In this document: positions 12,203 through 21,107 of the stretch, piece after piece
Layout of the letters: each line of letters starts with the position of its first letter
Position numbering within the stretch: the first letter of the stretch is position 1
NCBI RefSeq assembly: GCF_900105205.1
Contig: NZ_FNSQ01000005.1
Location: 1,860,001 to 1,924,000, forward strand
Direction of reading: 5' to 3'
DNA: 64,000 bases
Source of the DNA: Microbacterium hydrocarbonoxydans
Lineage (GTDB): Bacteria; Actinomycetota; Actinomycetes; Actinomycetales; Microbacteriaceae
Notes under the pieces: model-generated
What the model was told of the DNA's origin: nothing
The model's database searches: none
What the model saw: the letters and a program-made list of their open reading frames with translations, nothing else
Program-made: the position numbers and the translations under genes

Positions 12203-13420
12203 TCAACGCCGCGGCGACAGCACCGCGCGATAGACGTCGAGGAGCGCATCGCGATGCGTGTCCTGAGCCACCTGGCTGCGATGCGCGATCGCCGCGGCGC
12301 TCATCGCGCGGACACGCTCCGGATCATCGCGCAGGTCCTGCAGCGCCGCGGCCAGCCCCTCCGCGTCAGGAGTGCGGCTCACAAGCCCTCCGCCGGGACG
12401 CAGCACCTCTGCGAGGTCGGGGTCGGTGACGATCACGGGCAGTCCTGCGGCGATGCCCTCGAGGATGACCATCGGCTGGTTGTCGAAGTCGAGCGAGCTC
12501 GAGACCAGCACGTGCGCGCGCGACATCGCCTCGAGCACCTGCGACTGCGGCACCGCGCCGTGCACGGTCAACCGTCCGTCTGGCAGATCCTGGGCTGCCG
12601 TGGCGACACGACGCCTGGCCACACCGTCGCCGAACATCTCGGCGCGGATGCCCGGAACGCGCCCGACAGCCTCGACGAACACCGACGGCCGCTTCTCGGG
12701 GGACAGACGTCCGCACCAGATCACGCGCAGCTCATCCCCGGCTGCGGGTCGGCGCAGGGCCGGCGCGCCGACGGTCTGGAGGACGGTGTCCTCCAGACCG
12801 TTGGAGAGCACGGTGAGCGGTGTCCGCACACCCTGGGTGGTCAGCTTGTCGGCGAAGTGCTGCGAGGGCACGATGACGTGGTCGGCGTGATTGGCCTGAC
12901 TCACCATGAGACGCCACATCCGGCGAGCCATCCGGGTGCGCGCATACGGGGCCGACGGGTCGAGGCGTGCTCGGTCATGGCTCATGCGGCGGCGGTGCAT
13001 CGCGGCGAGCACCGCCGTCGTGACCGACGGCAACGGCAGCACGGAACGCGTGTAGACGTCGATGCGCCCGTGCATGGTCTGCACGATCGGGAGCCCCTCG
13101 GCCGTGGCCGCCTCGAACCCGGCGAGGGCGGCGAACATCTCGGTGTGCACGTGCACGACGTCGATGCGGTGTGCGCGCAGCCCCTCCCGCACCGCGGACG
13201 CCGCAGCCGACGGCGTCCAGGTGAAGGGGTACCCGTCCGGCGCGAAGCCCCGTGCGGTCGGAAGCCGGATGACGTGCGGATCGTCGCTCGGCGCGGACAG
13301 GGGCGTGAACACGAACACCTCGTGTCCTGCGTGCTCCAGAGCCTCGCGGTGGGCCTTGATCACAGTCTGCACACCACCGAGGGTCGGCAGGTAGTAGTCG
13401 GTGACCATGGCGATACGCAC
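12203..13420 (-). CDS. Family 4-type glycosyltransferase
   Basis: A 405-residue GT-B enzyme. The N-terminal acceptor domain opens with MVTDYYLPTLGGVQTVIKAHREAL. The C-terminal donor domain has VIWCGRLSPEKRPSVFVEAV and the nucleotide-sugar motif SSSLDFDNQPMVILEGIAAGLPVIVTD. Members transfer a sugar from a GDP- or UDP-sugar to lipid or polysaccharide acceptors at the membrane; the specific sugar is not readable here. The GTG at 13420 is supported by a TATTGT box exactly six bases upstream on this strand. It converges with parE (3-base gap) and is divergent from the four-gene condensation cluster. Confidence 0.85.
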   Translation of the reverse strand: MRIAMVTDYYLPTLGGVQTVIKAHREALEHAGHEVFVFTPLSAPSDDPHVIRLPTARGFAPDGYPFTWTPSAAASAVREGLRAHRIDVVHVHTEMFAALAGFEAATAEGLPIVQTMHGRIDVYTRSVLPLPSVTTAVLAAMHRRRMSHDRARLDPSAPYARTRMARRMWRLMVSQANHADHVIVPSQHFADKLTTQGVRTPLTVLSNGLEDTVLQTVGAPALRRPAAGDELRVIWCGRLSPEKRPSVFVEAVGRVPGIRAEMFGDGVARRRVATAAQDLPDGRLTVHGAVPQSQVLEAMSRAHVLVSSSLDFDNQPMVILEGIAAGLPVIVTDPDLAEVLRPGGGLVSRTPDAEGLAAALQDLRDDPERVRAMSAAAIAHRSQVAQDTHRDALLDVYRAVLSPRR

Positions 13421-13452
13421 CCGACCACAATAGGACGGCTAGGGTGAGGGTC
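13421..13452. promoter_or_regulatory. Divergent leaderless promoters
   Basis: This 32-base gap holds two -10 boxes pointing outward. TATTGT (complement of 13427-13432) is six bases before the glycosyltransferase GTG, and TAGGGT (13440-13445) is seven bases before ATG 13453. Both transcripts therefore appear to begin at or beside their start codons. Confidence 0.5.
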
Positions 13453-14442
13453 ATGTCCGGAGCCCGTGTGCTGGTGACGGGGGCGAGCGGGTTCCTCGGC
13501 GGCTACGTCGTGCCCGAGCTGCAGCGCCACGGACACGAGGTCTACGCGGCCGGGCGCGACGCCGACGCGCTGGCCAGAGTCGCCGACCCCGAGCACCGCG
13601 TTCGCGGCGACCTCGAGGCGCTCGGGTCGCGGGAGCTCCGCGTCGATGCCGTCATCCACTGCGCCGCGCTCTCCACGCCGTGGGGGCCGTGGAAGGACTT
13701 CCGCACAGCCAACGTCGACGGCACGGCGCGGGTCGTCGACTTCGCCCGACGCAACGGTGTCCGGCGGATCGTGCATGTGTCCTCGCCGAGCGTCTACGCC
13801 GCGGCGCGCGACCGGATCGGCATCCGCGAATCCGGGGTCGATCCCCGCAATCGCCTGAACGGATACATCCGCTCGAAGATCGCCGCCGAACAGCTGCTGC
13901 GTCGCGCCCTCGACGCCGGCGACATCGAGGAGCTCGTGATCGTGCGCCCGCGGGGTCTGATCGGCGTCGGAGACCCCAGTCTCGTGCCGCGGCTGCTCGC
14001 CGTGCACGAGCGCATCGGGGTCCCCCTCTTCGGCGGCGGCGACAACCTCATCGACGTCACCGCCGTCGAGAACGTCGCATCGGCTCTGCGTCTCGCGCTC
14101 ACTCATGGCGACCCGGCCGGCGGCGTGTACAACATCACGAACGGGGAGCCGCGGCCCTTCCGCGAGCTTCTGAGCACGTTGCTCGGGCTGCTGGGTGAGA
14201 CGCCCCGGTTCCGTCCGCTGAACCGACGGATCGCCTGGGCGAGCGCCGGCGTGCTCGAGGGTGTGTGCACCGCGGTGCCGGGCAGGCCGGAACCGCCGCT
14301 CACCCGCTACACCCTCAGCACGATCGCCTACTCCCAGACGCTCGACATCAGCCGCGCCGTGGCGGAGCTCGGATATCGCCCCGAGGTCTCCCTGGACGAC
14401 GCCCTCGCGAGGGTCGCCGCGCATCTGAGAGTGAGAGCCTGA
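13453..14442 (+). CDS. NAD(P)-dependent epimerase/3-beta-hydroxysteroid-dehydrogenase-like oxidoreductase (OleD-like)
   Basis: A 329-residue extended short-chain dehydrogenase. VLVTGASGFLGG is the nucleotide fold, HCAALSTPWGPW and VHVSSPSVYAA supply the catalytic serine region, and YIRSKIAAE carries the Tyr-x3-Lys pair. RPRGLIGVGDPSLVPRLL and NLIDVTAVENVASALRLAL are typical of the 3-beta-HSD/OleD branch rather than sugar epimerases. It likely reduces a 2-alkyl-3-keto acid or related ketone (inference). The stop overlaps the next start by one base, and the next three genes follow in the same way, so it is the first gene of a four-gene operon. A TAGGGT box lies seven bases upstream of ATG 13453. 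Confidence 0.72.
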   Translation: MSGARVLVTGASGFLGGYVVPELQRHGHEVYAAGRDADALARVADPEHRVRGDLEALGSRELRVDAVIHCAALSTPWGPWKDFRTANVDGTARVVDFARRNGVRRIVHVSSPSVYAAARDRIGIRESGVDPRNRLNGYIRSKIAAEQLLRRALDAGDIEELVIVRPRGLIGVGDPSLVPRLLAVHERIGVPLFGGGDNLIDVTAVENVASALRLALTHGDPAGGVYNITNGEPRPFRELLSTLLGLLGETPRFRPLNRRIAWASAGVLEGVCTAVPGRPEPPLTRYTLSTIAYSQTLDISRAVAELGYRPEVSLDDALARVAAHLRVRA

Positions 14443-15234
14443 TGGGGCGCCTGCGCCACTACGCCTGCGGGCGGACGTCTCATGATCTCGCGTCGATGTT
14501 CCGTGGGGTCGGGCACGCGGTGCGGGAGTTCCCGTCCGGGGTGTTCCTGTACGAGGGCGAGGAGGGGCGACGAGTCCTCTTCGACACCGGGTACGCGACC
14601 GGCGAATGGCATACCGGATGGCGCGGCGCGATCTATCGGCGACTCCTGCCCCGGAGGTCCAGGAGTCGGACGACGTGGCGGCGCGGTTGCGCGCGGACGG
14701 CATCGACCCGGCATCCATCACCCACGTCGTGCTCTCGCACCTGCATCCGGATCACGTCGGGGGAGTGCGGAGGTTCCCGGATGCGACCTTCGTGCTCGGT
14801 GCCGGGCAGGAGCGAACCCTCCGTAGTCCCTCTCTGCGGTCGGGGGTGCTGACCGGGCTCTTCCCGAATGGTTCGGTGACGTCGATCGCGTGCTCCTCGA
14901 CGACGGCGCGTTCCAGCCGGTGTCGGTGGGAGGTGCCGAGCTGCAGGCCCACGACCTCTTCGGCGACGGCTCCTATCTCGTGCTCGATCTCCCCGGCCAC
15001 GCCGACGGGCATCTGGGGGCGCTCGTGGAGGATTCCGTGCTGCTGGCGGGCGACGCGGGGTGGGGACACGACCTCATCGAAGAGTCGGCACACCTCCGGG
15101 CACTGCCTCGCGCGATCCAGCACGACGCAGCGGCGTACGTCACGACGGCTCGGGTCCTCGAGCAGGTCGCCGCTGCCGGCATCCGAGTGGTCTGCAGTCA
15201 CGATGCTGTCGGTGCGACGGAGCTGCTGAACTGA
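14442..15234 (+). pseudogene. Metallo-beta-lactamase-fold hydrolase, interrupted by two frameshifts
   Basis: Three reading frames joined in order give one MBL-fold protein of about 265 residues. The first covers MGRLRHYACGRTSHDL...LFDTGYATG. The second carries the metal motif THVVLSHLHPDHVGG, and the third DLPGHADGHLGALVEDSVLLAGDAGWG with further ligands. The breaks lie near 14650 (CCCC in CTGCCCCGG) and near 14863 (CCC in TTCCCGAA). Adding one C at each restores the full frame. All zinc-binding motifs remain, which argues for sequencing errors. The hydrolase could cleave an ester, thioester or lactone made by its neighbours. It overlaps both flanking genes by one base. Confidence 0.75.
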
Positions 15235-16526
15235 TGGGCAGGCTTCGGATACTCCGGGAATTCACCGCGGTGCGATGGTTCCGCCCGTTGCGCACGCGGC
15301 GCGCGGTCGAGCGGCGCCAGCGGCGACTGCTGGCGGCGCACCTCCGCTTCCTGCGACGGCGTTCGCCGTACTTCCGCGATCAGCTGCGTTCACGCTCGTT
15401 CGTCGAACTCCCCTTCATGGACAAGAGCTTGATGATGGAGCGGTTCGACGAGATCAGCACGGTGGGCATCGCGAAGGAGGATGCCCTCGCCCTGGCTCTC
15501 GCCAACGAACGCGCGCGGGAGTTCGACGCCGACCTCGGCTCCCACTCCGTCGGTCTCTCGAGCGGGACCAGCGGCCACCGCGGCCTCTTCGTCGTCAGCG
15601 CCGCCGAGCGCGATGCCTGGGTAGGGACCGTGCTCGCGCGCACTCTGCCCCGCGGCGCGCTGCTCGGACACCGGATCGCCCTGTTCCTGCGCGCCGACAA
15701 CACGCTGTACGAATCCGTCGGCTCGAGGGTGGTGTCGTTCCGCTACTTCGACGTCTTCGCCGACATGGCCGACAACCTCGCACGACTGCGCGACTACCGG
15801 CCCACGATCCTCGTCGCGCCGCCGTCTGTGCTCCGCCTGATCGCGCGTGCGGTGGATGCCGGCGAACTCGAGCTCAGGCCCCGGAAGGTGTACTCGGTCG
15901 CCGAGGTGCTCGAGCTCGCGGACGAGCAGCGTATCGTGCGGTCGCTGAAGCAGGACCGGCTGCACCAGCTCTACCAGTGCACCGAGGGATTCCTCGCACA
16001 CACCTGCGAGCAGGGTGTGATTCACCTGAACGAGGACAACATCCTCGTCGAGCGCGAGATGCTGGATGACGTCCGGTTCACGCCCATCGTGACGGATCTC
16101 CGTCGACGCGCGCAGCCGATCGTGCGCTACCGCCTCGGTGATGTCCTGCGGGAGTGTTCCGATCCCTGCCCGTGCGGCAGTGCGCTCACGGCGATCGAGC
16201 GGATCGAGGGACGAGAGGGCGACACTCTGGTGCTCCGCGGTCAGGACGGGCGCAGCATCCCGGTCTTCGCCGACGTGATCACCCGCGCCCTGCTCTATGC
16301 CGAGGGCTTCGACGAGTACCGGATCCGCCAGATCGGCGACGCACAGCTCGAGATCGCGCTGGACCGCCTGGATGACGGCTCCGTGGGCAGCGTTCGGAGC
16401 GAGGTGCATGCGCTGCTGGACCGGCTCGGCTGCGAGCGTCCGGAGATCTCCTTCGTGGAGTATGTGAACGACGGCTCGGCCAAGTTGCGCCGCGTCGTGC
16501 AGGAATGGGGGGAGCGTCGATGGTGA
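15234..16526 (+). CDS. Adenylate-forming enzyme, F390-synthetase-related family
   Basis: A 430-residue protein of the AMP-forming ligase superfamily, shorter than acyl-CoA ligases. Key features are the phosphate loop LSSGTSGHRGLFV, the YQCTEGFLAHTC segment at the A5-like position, and PIVRYRLGDVL near the hinge. A cysteine cluster CSDPCPCGSALTAIERIEGREGD follows, as in phenylacetate-CoA-ligase-like and F390-synthetase-related proteins. It would activate a carboxylic acid with ATP; the product could be a CoA ester, an ACP ester or a beta-lactone (inference). ATG 15234 overlaps the hydrolase stop by one base. It overlaps the next gene by seven bases. Confidence 0.75.
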   Translation: MGRLRILREFTAVRWFRPLRTRRAVERRQRRLLAAHLRFLRRRSPYFRDQLRSRSFVELPFMDKSLMMERFDEISTVGIAKEDALALALANERAREFDADLGSHSVGLSSGTSGHRGLFVVSAAERDAWVGTVLARTLPRGALLGHRIALFLRADNTLYESVGSRVVSFRYFDVFADMADNLARLRDYRPTILVAPPSVLRLIARAVDAGELELRPRKVYSVAEVLELADEQRIVRSLKQDRLHQLYQCTEGFLAHTCEQGVIHLNEDNILVEREMLDDVRFTPIVTDLRRRAQPIVRYRLGDVLRECSDPCPCGSALTAIERIEGREGDTLVLRGQDGRSIPVFADVITRALLYAEGFDEYRIRQIGDAQLEIALDRLDDGSVGSVRSEVHALLDRLGCERPEISFVEYVNDGSAKLRRVVQEWGERRW

Positions 16527-17455
16527 GGAACTGCGAGATCGCGGGGTGGGGGACATCGCTGCCCGCGCGGACCGTCCGGTTCGGCGGCGAGATCAGGTAC
16601 CGGATCGAAGACGACCGCTCGCACCTCGACATGCTCACCGAGGCATGTGAGCGCGCACTGACCCACGCGGGGATCACGGCGGACGAGGTCGATCTGGTGC
16701 TCGGCGCCTCTGCCGCGGGCGTGCAGCCCATCCCGTGCACCGCGGCGCTCGTGCTCGAGCGTCTCACCCTGACGGGTCACGCCGCCGCCTTCGACGTCAA
16801 CTCGACCTGCACGAGCTTCATCACCGCACTCGATGTCGCGTCGCGGTACCTCGATGCGGGCGATCACGAAACGATCCTCGTCTTCGCCGGCGACGTGGGC
16901 AGCCGCTTCCTCAACCCCGAGCAGCGCGAGAGCTACGAGCTGTTCAGCGACGCCGGAGCGGCCGTCGTGCTCAGGCGCTCGATCGACGCCGACCGGGGCG
17001 TGATCGCCAGCGCCCAGCGCACCTGGCCCGCGTACGCGCACGACACCGAGATCAGGGGAGGCCTCTCGCGCTCGCCCGCCCAGGTCTATGCAGAGGCGGA
17101 TCCGGCGGACTACCTGTTCGATATGAACGGCCGACGGGCGCTACTCGGGATGATGCGCGTGCTGCCGGAGTTCTTCGAGACGTTCCACAACTCATCCGGC
17201 GTGGCGTACGACGATGTCGCGCTATGGGTCCCGCACCAGGCCTCCGCGGCACTCGGGCCGATGCTGGACCGCCTGGGCATACCGGCCGAGCGCAGGATCG
17301 ACGAAGTGTCCGCCTACGGGAACATGGTCTCCGCCTCGGTGCCGTTCATGCTCGCTCGCGCTCTCGAGAGCGGACGAGTCGGTCGAGGGGACACCGTCAT
17401 CCTCTGCGGCACGGCAGCCGGCCTCACCGCGAACATCCTGGCGCTGCGGCTCTGA
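16520..17455 (+). CDS. 3-oxoacyl-ACP synthase III-like condensing enzyme
   Basis: A 311-residue KAS III/thiolase-fold protein. The nucleophile is Cys97 in FDVNSTCTSFITALDVA, the histidine is His239 in WVPHQASAAL, and the asparagine is Asn268 in YGNMVSASVPFML, completing the Cys-His-Asn triad. It should catalyse a decarboxylative or non-decarboxylative Claisen condensation of acyl thioesters. With no acyl carrier protein or fabD/F genes nearby, a role in primary fatty acid synthesis is unlikely. It is the last gene of the four-gene operon and converges on parC with a 9-base gap. The G-rich GGGGGGAG upstream of ATG 16520 can act as its ribosome site. Confidence 0.85.
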   Translation: MVRNCEIAGWGTSLPARTVRFGGEIRYRIEDDRSHLDMLTEACERALTHAGITADEVDLVLGASAAGVQPIPCTAALVLERLTLTGHAAAFDVNSTCTSFITALDVASRYLDAGDHETILVFAGDVGSRFLNPEQRESYELFSDAGAAVVLRRSIDADRGVIASAQRTWPAYAHDTEIRGGLSRSPAQVYAEADPADYLFDMNGRRALLGMMRVLPEFFETFHNSSGVAYDDVALWVPHQASAALGPMLDRLGIPAERRIDEVSAYGNMVSASVPFMLARALESGRVGRGDTVILCGTAAGLTANILALRL

Positions 17456-17464
17456 GCCGTCGAC

Positions 17465-19912
17465 TCACACCAGGGTGCGGCCGATGCTGCCGATCACACC
17501 CTCGATCGGCTGACCCGAGCCATCGCGACGTGCGACGGCGTCGGGCAGCTTGCGCACGGCTCCGGTCGGATCGACGGCCTGCGCGGGGTTCGGGCCCACC
17601 CACGCCACCGTGAGGCGGTCTTCGCCTTTGAGGAACGCGTGCGCGCGGACGCCGCCGGTCGCTCGGCCCTTCGAGGGGTACTCCGCGAACGGGGTGACCT
17701 TGCCGCGGCCGGGATCCGTGCCAGGCAGGCTGCTCTCCGCTCCGGATACGGTCGCGACCACGGCATCGGCGTCGGGCGAGACTGCGCCGAAGAAGAGGAC
17801 GGAGGCTCCTGCGCCGAGCTTGATGCCCGCCATGCCACCGGCGGGGGCTCCCTGCGGCCGCACTGCGGATGCCGAGAAGCGCAGCAGCTGCGCGTCCGTG
17901 GTCACGAACACGAGATCCGCGTCGTCCTGAGCGTCGGCGATGCCGACCACGGTGTCGCCGGGCTTCATGCCGATGACCTCGAGGTCGGGACGCACGGGCA
18001 GGGCTGCGGGCACGATGCGCTTCACCGTGCCCTGCGCGGTGCCCAGCGCGATCGGGGTGTCGCTGTCGAAGCGCACGAATCCGAGGATCCGCTCCCCTCG
18101 GGTGGTGATACCGAGATAGTCGCGAAGCGGAGCGCCCGCTGCCAGTTGCACGGACGAGGACGGCACGGACGGGAGGTCGACGGGGGAGAACCGCAGTACG
18201 CGGCCCTCGGTCGTCAACGCCCCGATCTCGGCGCGCACCGTCGTCTGCACGGTCGCCAGGATCGCGTCGTGCTTGCTGCGCCGAGCCGGCGTCGTGAGCT
18301 CCTGACCCTCGCCGAGGTCGACGCGCACCGCGCGACCTGTCGTGGACAGCACCAGCACGGTGGGCGCATCCGCGATCTGCAGGTCGACGGCACCCTTCGT
18401 GGCCCGGGGCTTGGGAGGTGCGGCGTTCATCAGCAGGGTGCGTCGAGGAGTGCCGTAGGCGTCGGCCACGGCATCCAGCTCCCGTGCCACCGCGGCCCGC
18501 AGCAGCACGTCGCTGCCGAGCAGTTCCCGCAGCGCGGCGATCTCGGCGAGGAGGGAGTCGCGCTCGGCCTCGAGCTCGATGCGGGAGAACTTGGTGAGCC
18601 GACGCAGGCGCAGCTCGAGGATGTACTCGGCCTGCAGCTCGCTCAGGTCGAAGACCGAGCGCAGCCGGGTGCGCGCCTGCTCCGAGTCGTCGGACGAGCG
18701 GATGACCTGGATGACCTCGTCGATGTCGAGGATCGCGATGAGCAGCCCCTCGACCAGGTGCAGTCGCTCTTCGCGACGCGCGAGCCGGAAACGGCTGCGA
18801 CGGGTGATCACCTCGAGGCGGTGCGCCACATAGACGCGGAGCATCTCCTTGAGGCCGAGCGTGCGCGGCTGCCCGTCGACCAGAGCGACGTTGTTGATGC
18901 TGAAGGAGTCTTCCAGGGGCGTGAGACGGTACAGCTGCTCGAGCACGGCGTTCGGATCGAAGCCGGTCTTGATGCCGATGGCGACGCGAAGTCCGTGATT
19001 GCGGTCGGTGAGGTCGGTGACGTCGCTGATGCCCTGCAGCTTCTTCGACTGCACCGCGTCGCGGATCTTCTCGATCAGCCGCTCAGGGCCGACCATGTAC
19101 GGCAGCTCGGACACGATGATGCCGGTGCGACGGGGTCCGAGCGGTTCGACCGAGACCTTACCCCGGACCTTGAGCGCTCCGCGGCCGTTCGCGTACGCGT
19201 CCTTGACGCCGTCGAGGCCCATGAGGATGCCGCCGGACGGGAAGTCGGGACCCGGGACGAACTCCATGAGGTCCTCGGTCGTCGCGTCCGGGTTCTCGAG
19301 CAGATGGGTCGCCGCGGCCACGACCTCGATCAGGTTGTGCGGCGCCATGTTGGTGGCCATGCCGACGGCGATGCCGCTGGCGCCGTTGACGAGGAGGTTC
19401 GGGAAGGCGGCCGGGAGCACGGAGGGCTGCTGGAACTGCCCGTCGTAGTTCGGGATGAAGTCGACGACGTCCTCGTCGAGATCCTCCGTCAGTGCCATCG
19501 CGGGAGAGGCCAGGCGCGCCTCGGTGTAGCGGGCGGCGGCGGGTCCGTCATCCAGCGAGCCGAAGTTGCCGTGGCCGTCGACGAGCGGCACACGCAGTGC
19601 CCAGTCCTGGGCGAGGCGCACCAGAGCGTCGTAGATCGCCGAATCGCCGTGGGGGTGCAGCTTTCCCATGACCTCGCCGACGACGCGCGCGCTCTTGACG
19701 TGTCCGCGGTCGGGCCGCAGACCCATCTCGGCCATCTGGTAGAGGATGCGCCGCTGCACCGGCTTCAGGCCGTCGCGGGCATCGGGCAGTGCGCGCGAGT
19801 AGATGACCGAGTACGCGTATTCGAGGAACGACCCCTGCATCTCGCTTTCGAGGTCGATGTCCTGGATACGCTCCGGGGCGAGCTCGGGAGGCGGGGTCTT
19901 GGGCATGGCCAT
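17465..19912 (-). CDS. parC: DNA topoisomerase IV-type subunit A
   Basis: An 815-residue type II topoisomerase A subunit. The winged-helix region runs through ALPDARDGLKPVQRRILYQM and GKLHPHGDSAIYDALVRLAQDW. The DNA-cleaving tyrosine is Tyr129 in ARYTEARLA. The C-terminal third contains five or six beta-pinwheel blades. No GyrA-box QRRGGKG is seen, which favours ParC over GyrA. Its ATPase partner is the parE product. Two in-frame ATGs (19912 and 19906) are close and neither has a strong ribosome site; the longer is given. It is divergent from the phosphatase gene, 53 bases away. Confidence 0.9.
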   Translation of the reverse strand: MAMPKTPPPELAPERIQDIDLESEMQGSFLEYAYSVIYSRALPDARDGLKPVQRRILYQMAEMGLRPDRGHVKSARVVGEVMGKLHPHGDSAIYDALVRLAQDWALRVPLVDGHGNFGSLDDGPAAARYTEARLASPAMALTEDLDEDVVDFIPNYDGQFQQPSVLPAAFPNLLVNGASGIAVGMATNMAPHNLIEVVAAATHLLENPDATTEDLMEFVPGPDFPSGGILMGLDGVKDAYANGRGALKVRGKVSVEPLGPRRTGIIVSELPYMVGPERLIEKIRDAVQSKKLQGISDVTDLTDRNHGLRVAIGIKTGFDPNAVLEQLYRLTPLEDSFSINNVALVDGQPRTLGLKEMLRVYVAHRLEVITRRSRFRLARREERLHLVEGLLIAILDIDEVIQVIRSSDDSEQARTRLRSVFDLSELQAEYILELRLRRLTKFSRIELEAERDSLLAEIAALRELLGSDVLLRAAVARELDAVADAYGTPRRTLLMNAAPPKPRATKGAVDLQIADAPTVLVLSTTGRAVRVDLGEGQELTTPARRSKHDAILATVQTTVRAEIGALTTEGRVLRFSPVDLPSVPSSSVQLAAGAPLRDYLGITTRGERILGFVRFDSDTPIALGTAQGTVKRIVPAALPVRPDLEVIGMKPGDTVVGIADAQDDADLVFVTTDAQLLRFSASAVRPQGAPAGGMAGIKLGAGASVLFFGAVSPDADAVVATVSGAESSLPGTDPGRGKVTPFAEYPSKGRATGGVRAHAFLKGEDRLTVAWVGPNPAQAVDPTGAVRKLPDAVARRDGSGQPIEGVIGSIGRTLV

Positions 19913-19965
19913 CCTGAATGGTGCGAGGCTGAGGGCGTACGGGAGCCTGTGTCAGACTGGCTCGG

Positions 19966-21087
19966 ATGTCCCTCATGCTACCGCCCGAGTCGTCTGCAGC
20001 CCGGAGCGTCGCCGGGGTGGCGGACGACATGTTCGCCGCACTCCGGGGCGAATCCGGGGTTCTGCCGCGCGCGGAGTCGGTCGTGCTGGTCCTCATCGAC
20101 GGACTCGGTGCGATCAGTCTCCGCGCTCACGCCGGCCACGCGCGCGCACTCACGACCGGGATGGCGAAGAAGGATGTCGCGCATTCCGTCTTCCCCTCCA
20201 CGACTGCGGCCGCGCTCACGACCCTGCTGACCGGCGTCTGGCCGGGGCAGCACGGCCTGGTCGGGTATCGGGTGCTCGACCCGTCGCGGGGGATCCTCGT
20301 CAACCAGCTCACCGGCTGGGAGGCCGAAGGGCTGGACCCCGCGACCTGGCAGGCGTCTCCCACCGTGTTCGAGCGCGCGGCAGCCGAAGGACGTCCGACG
20401 TTCGCTGTCGGGGTCGCCGCCTACGCGGGCAGTGGCTTCACGCGAGCGACTCTGCGCGGAGCGGAGTTCGTCGCCGCGCAGACGCCCGCCGAGCGGGTGG
20501 CGGCCGCGTACGACCTGGCCGAACGGCATCCGGGCTCCCTCGTGTACTGCTACCTCCCCGAAGCGGACAAGGCGGGACACCGCTACGGCGTCGACTCCGG
20601 GCACTGGGTCGCCGCACTCGAGGAGATCGACGCCGCCCTGTCGCGCCGCGTTCCCCCCGGCGTCGGGGTTCTCGTGACCTCGGACCACGGGATGGTCGAC
20701 GTCCCCGCCCACCGCCAGGTCGTCCTGGAGGCGGAGCACCTCGAGGGCGTCGCCCTCGTCGGCGGCGAGCCGCGGATGCTGCACCTCTACCTGGACCCTG
20801 ACGCGGATGCCGAGGCGGTGTCGTCCCGCCTGACGGCGGACCTGGACGGACTCGCGGACGTGGGCACCCGTCGGACCGCGATCGATGCAGGGCTGTTCGG
20901 TCCCGTGGTCACCTCGGCCGCCGCGTCGCGGATCGGAGATGTGCTCGTCGTCTCGCGGAACAACCACGCCGTGTACGACGGGACGGCGCACGATCAGCGT
21001 AACCGGGGGATGATCGGTCAGCACGGAGGTCTCACGCCCGAAGAGCGTCAAGTGCCCCTGCTGCGATTCGGGGTCTTCGCCCGCTGA
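19966..21087 (+). CDS. Alkaline phosphatase-superfamily nucleotide pyrophosphatase/phosphodiesterase
   Basis: A 373-residue protein of the alkaline phosphatase/NPP fold. VVLVLIDGLGA supplies the first metal aspartate, FPSTTAAALTTLLTG carries the threonine nucleophile, and VTSDHGMVDVP and RNRGMIGQHGGLTPEE give the remaining metal ligands. Such enzymes cleave phosphodiester or pyrophosphate bonds, often in nucleotides. No signal peptide is evident, so it is probably cytoplasmic. The substrate cannot be deduced. It is a single gene, between parC (divergent) and sepH (convergent, 20-base gap). Confidence 0.82.
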   Translation: MSLMLPPESSAARSVAGVADDMFAALRGESGVLPRAESVVLVLIDGLGAISLRAHAGHARALTTGMAKKDVAHSVFPSTTAAALTTLLTGVWPGQHGLVGYRVLDPSRGILVNQLTGWEAEGLDPATWQASPTVFERAAAEGRPTFAVGVAAYAGSGFTRATLRGAEFVAAQTPAERVAAAYDLAERHPGSLVYCYLPEADKAGHRYGVDSGHWVAALEEIDAALSRRVPPGVGVLVTSDHGMVDVPAHRQVVLEAEHLEGVALVGGEPRMLHLYLDPDADAEAVSSRLTADLDGLADVGTRRTAIDAGLFGPVVTSAAASRIGDVLVVSRNNHAVYDGTAHDQRNRGMIGQHGGLTPEERQVPLLRFGVFAR

Positions 21088-21107
21088 TCCGATGGCGGCG
21101 AGCGATC

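Noticed and set aside
17639..20230. An 863-codon plus-strand frame opposite parC
   Set aside because: parC is fully conserved on the minus strand, including Tyr129; the overlapping frame has the composition of a shadow.
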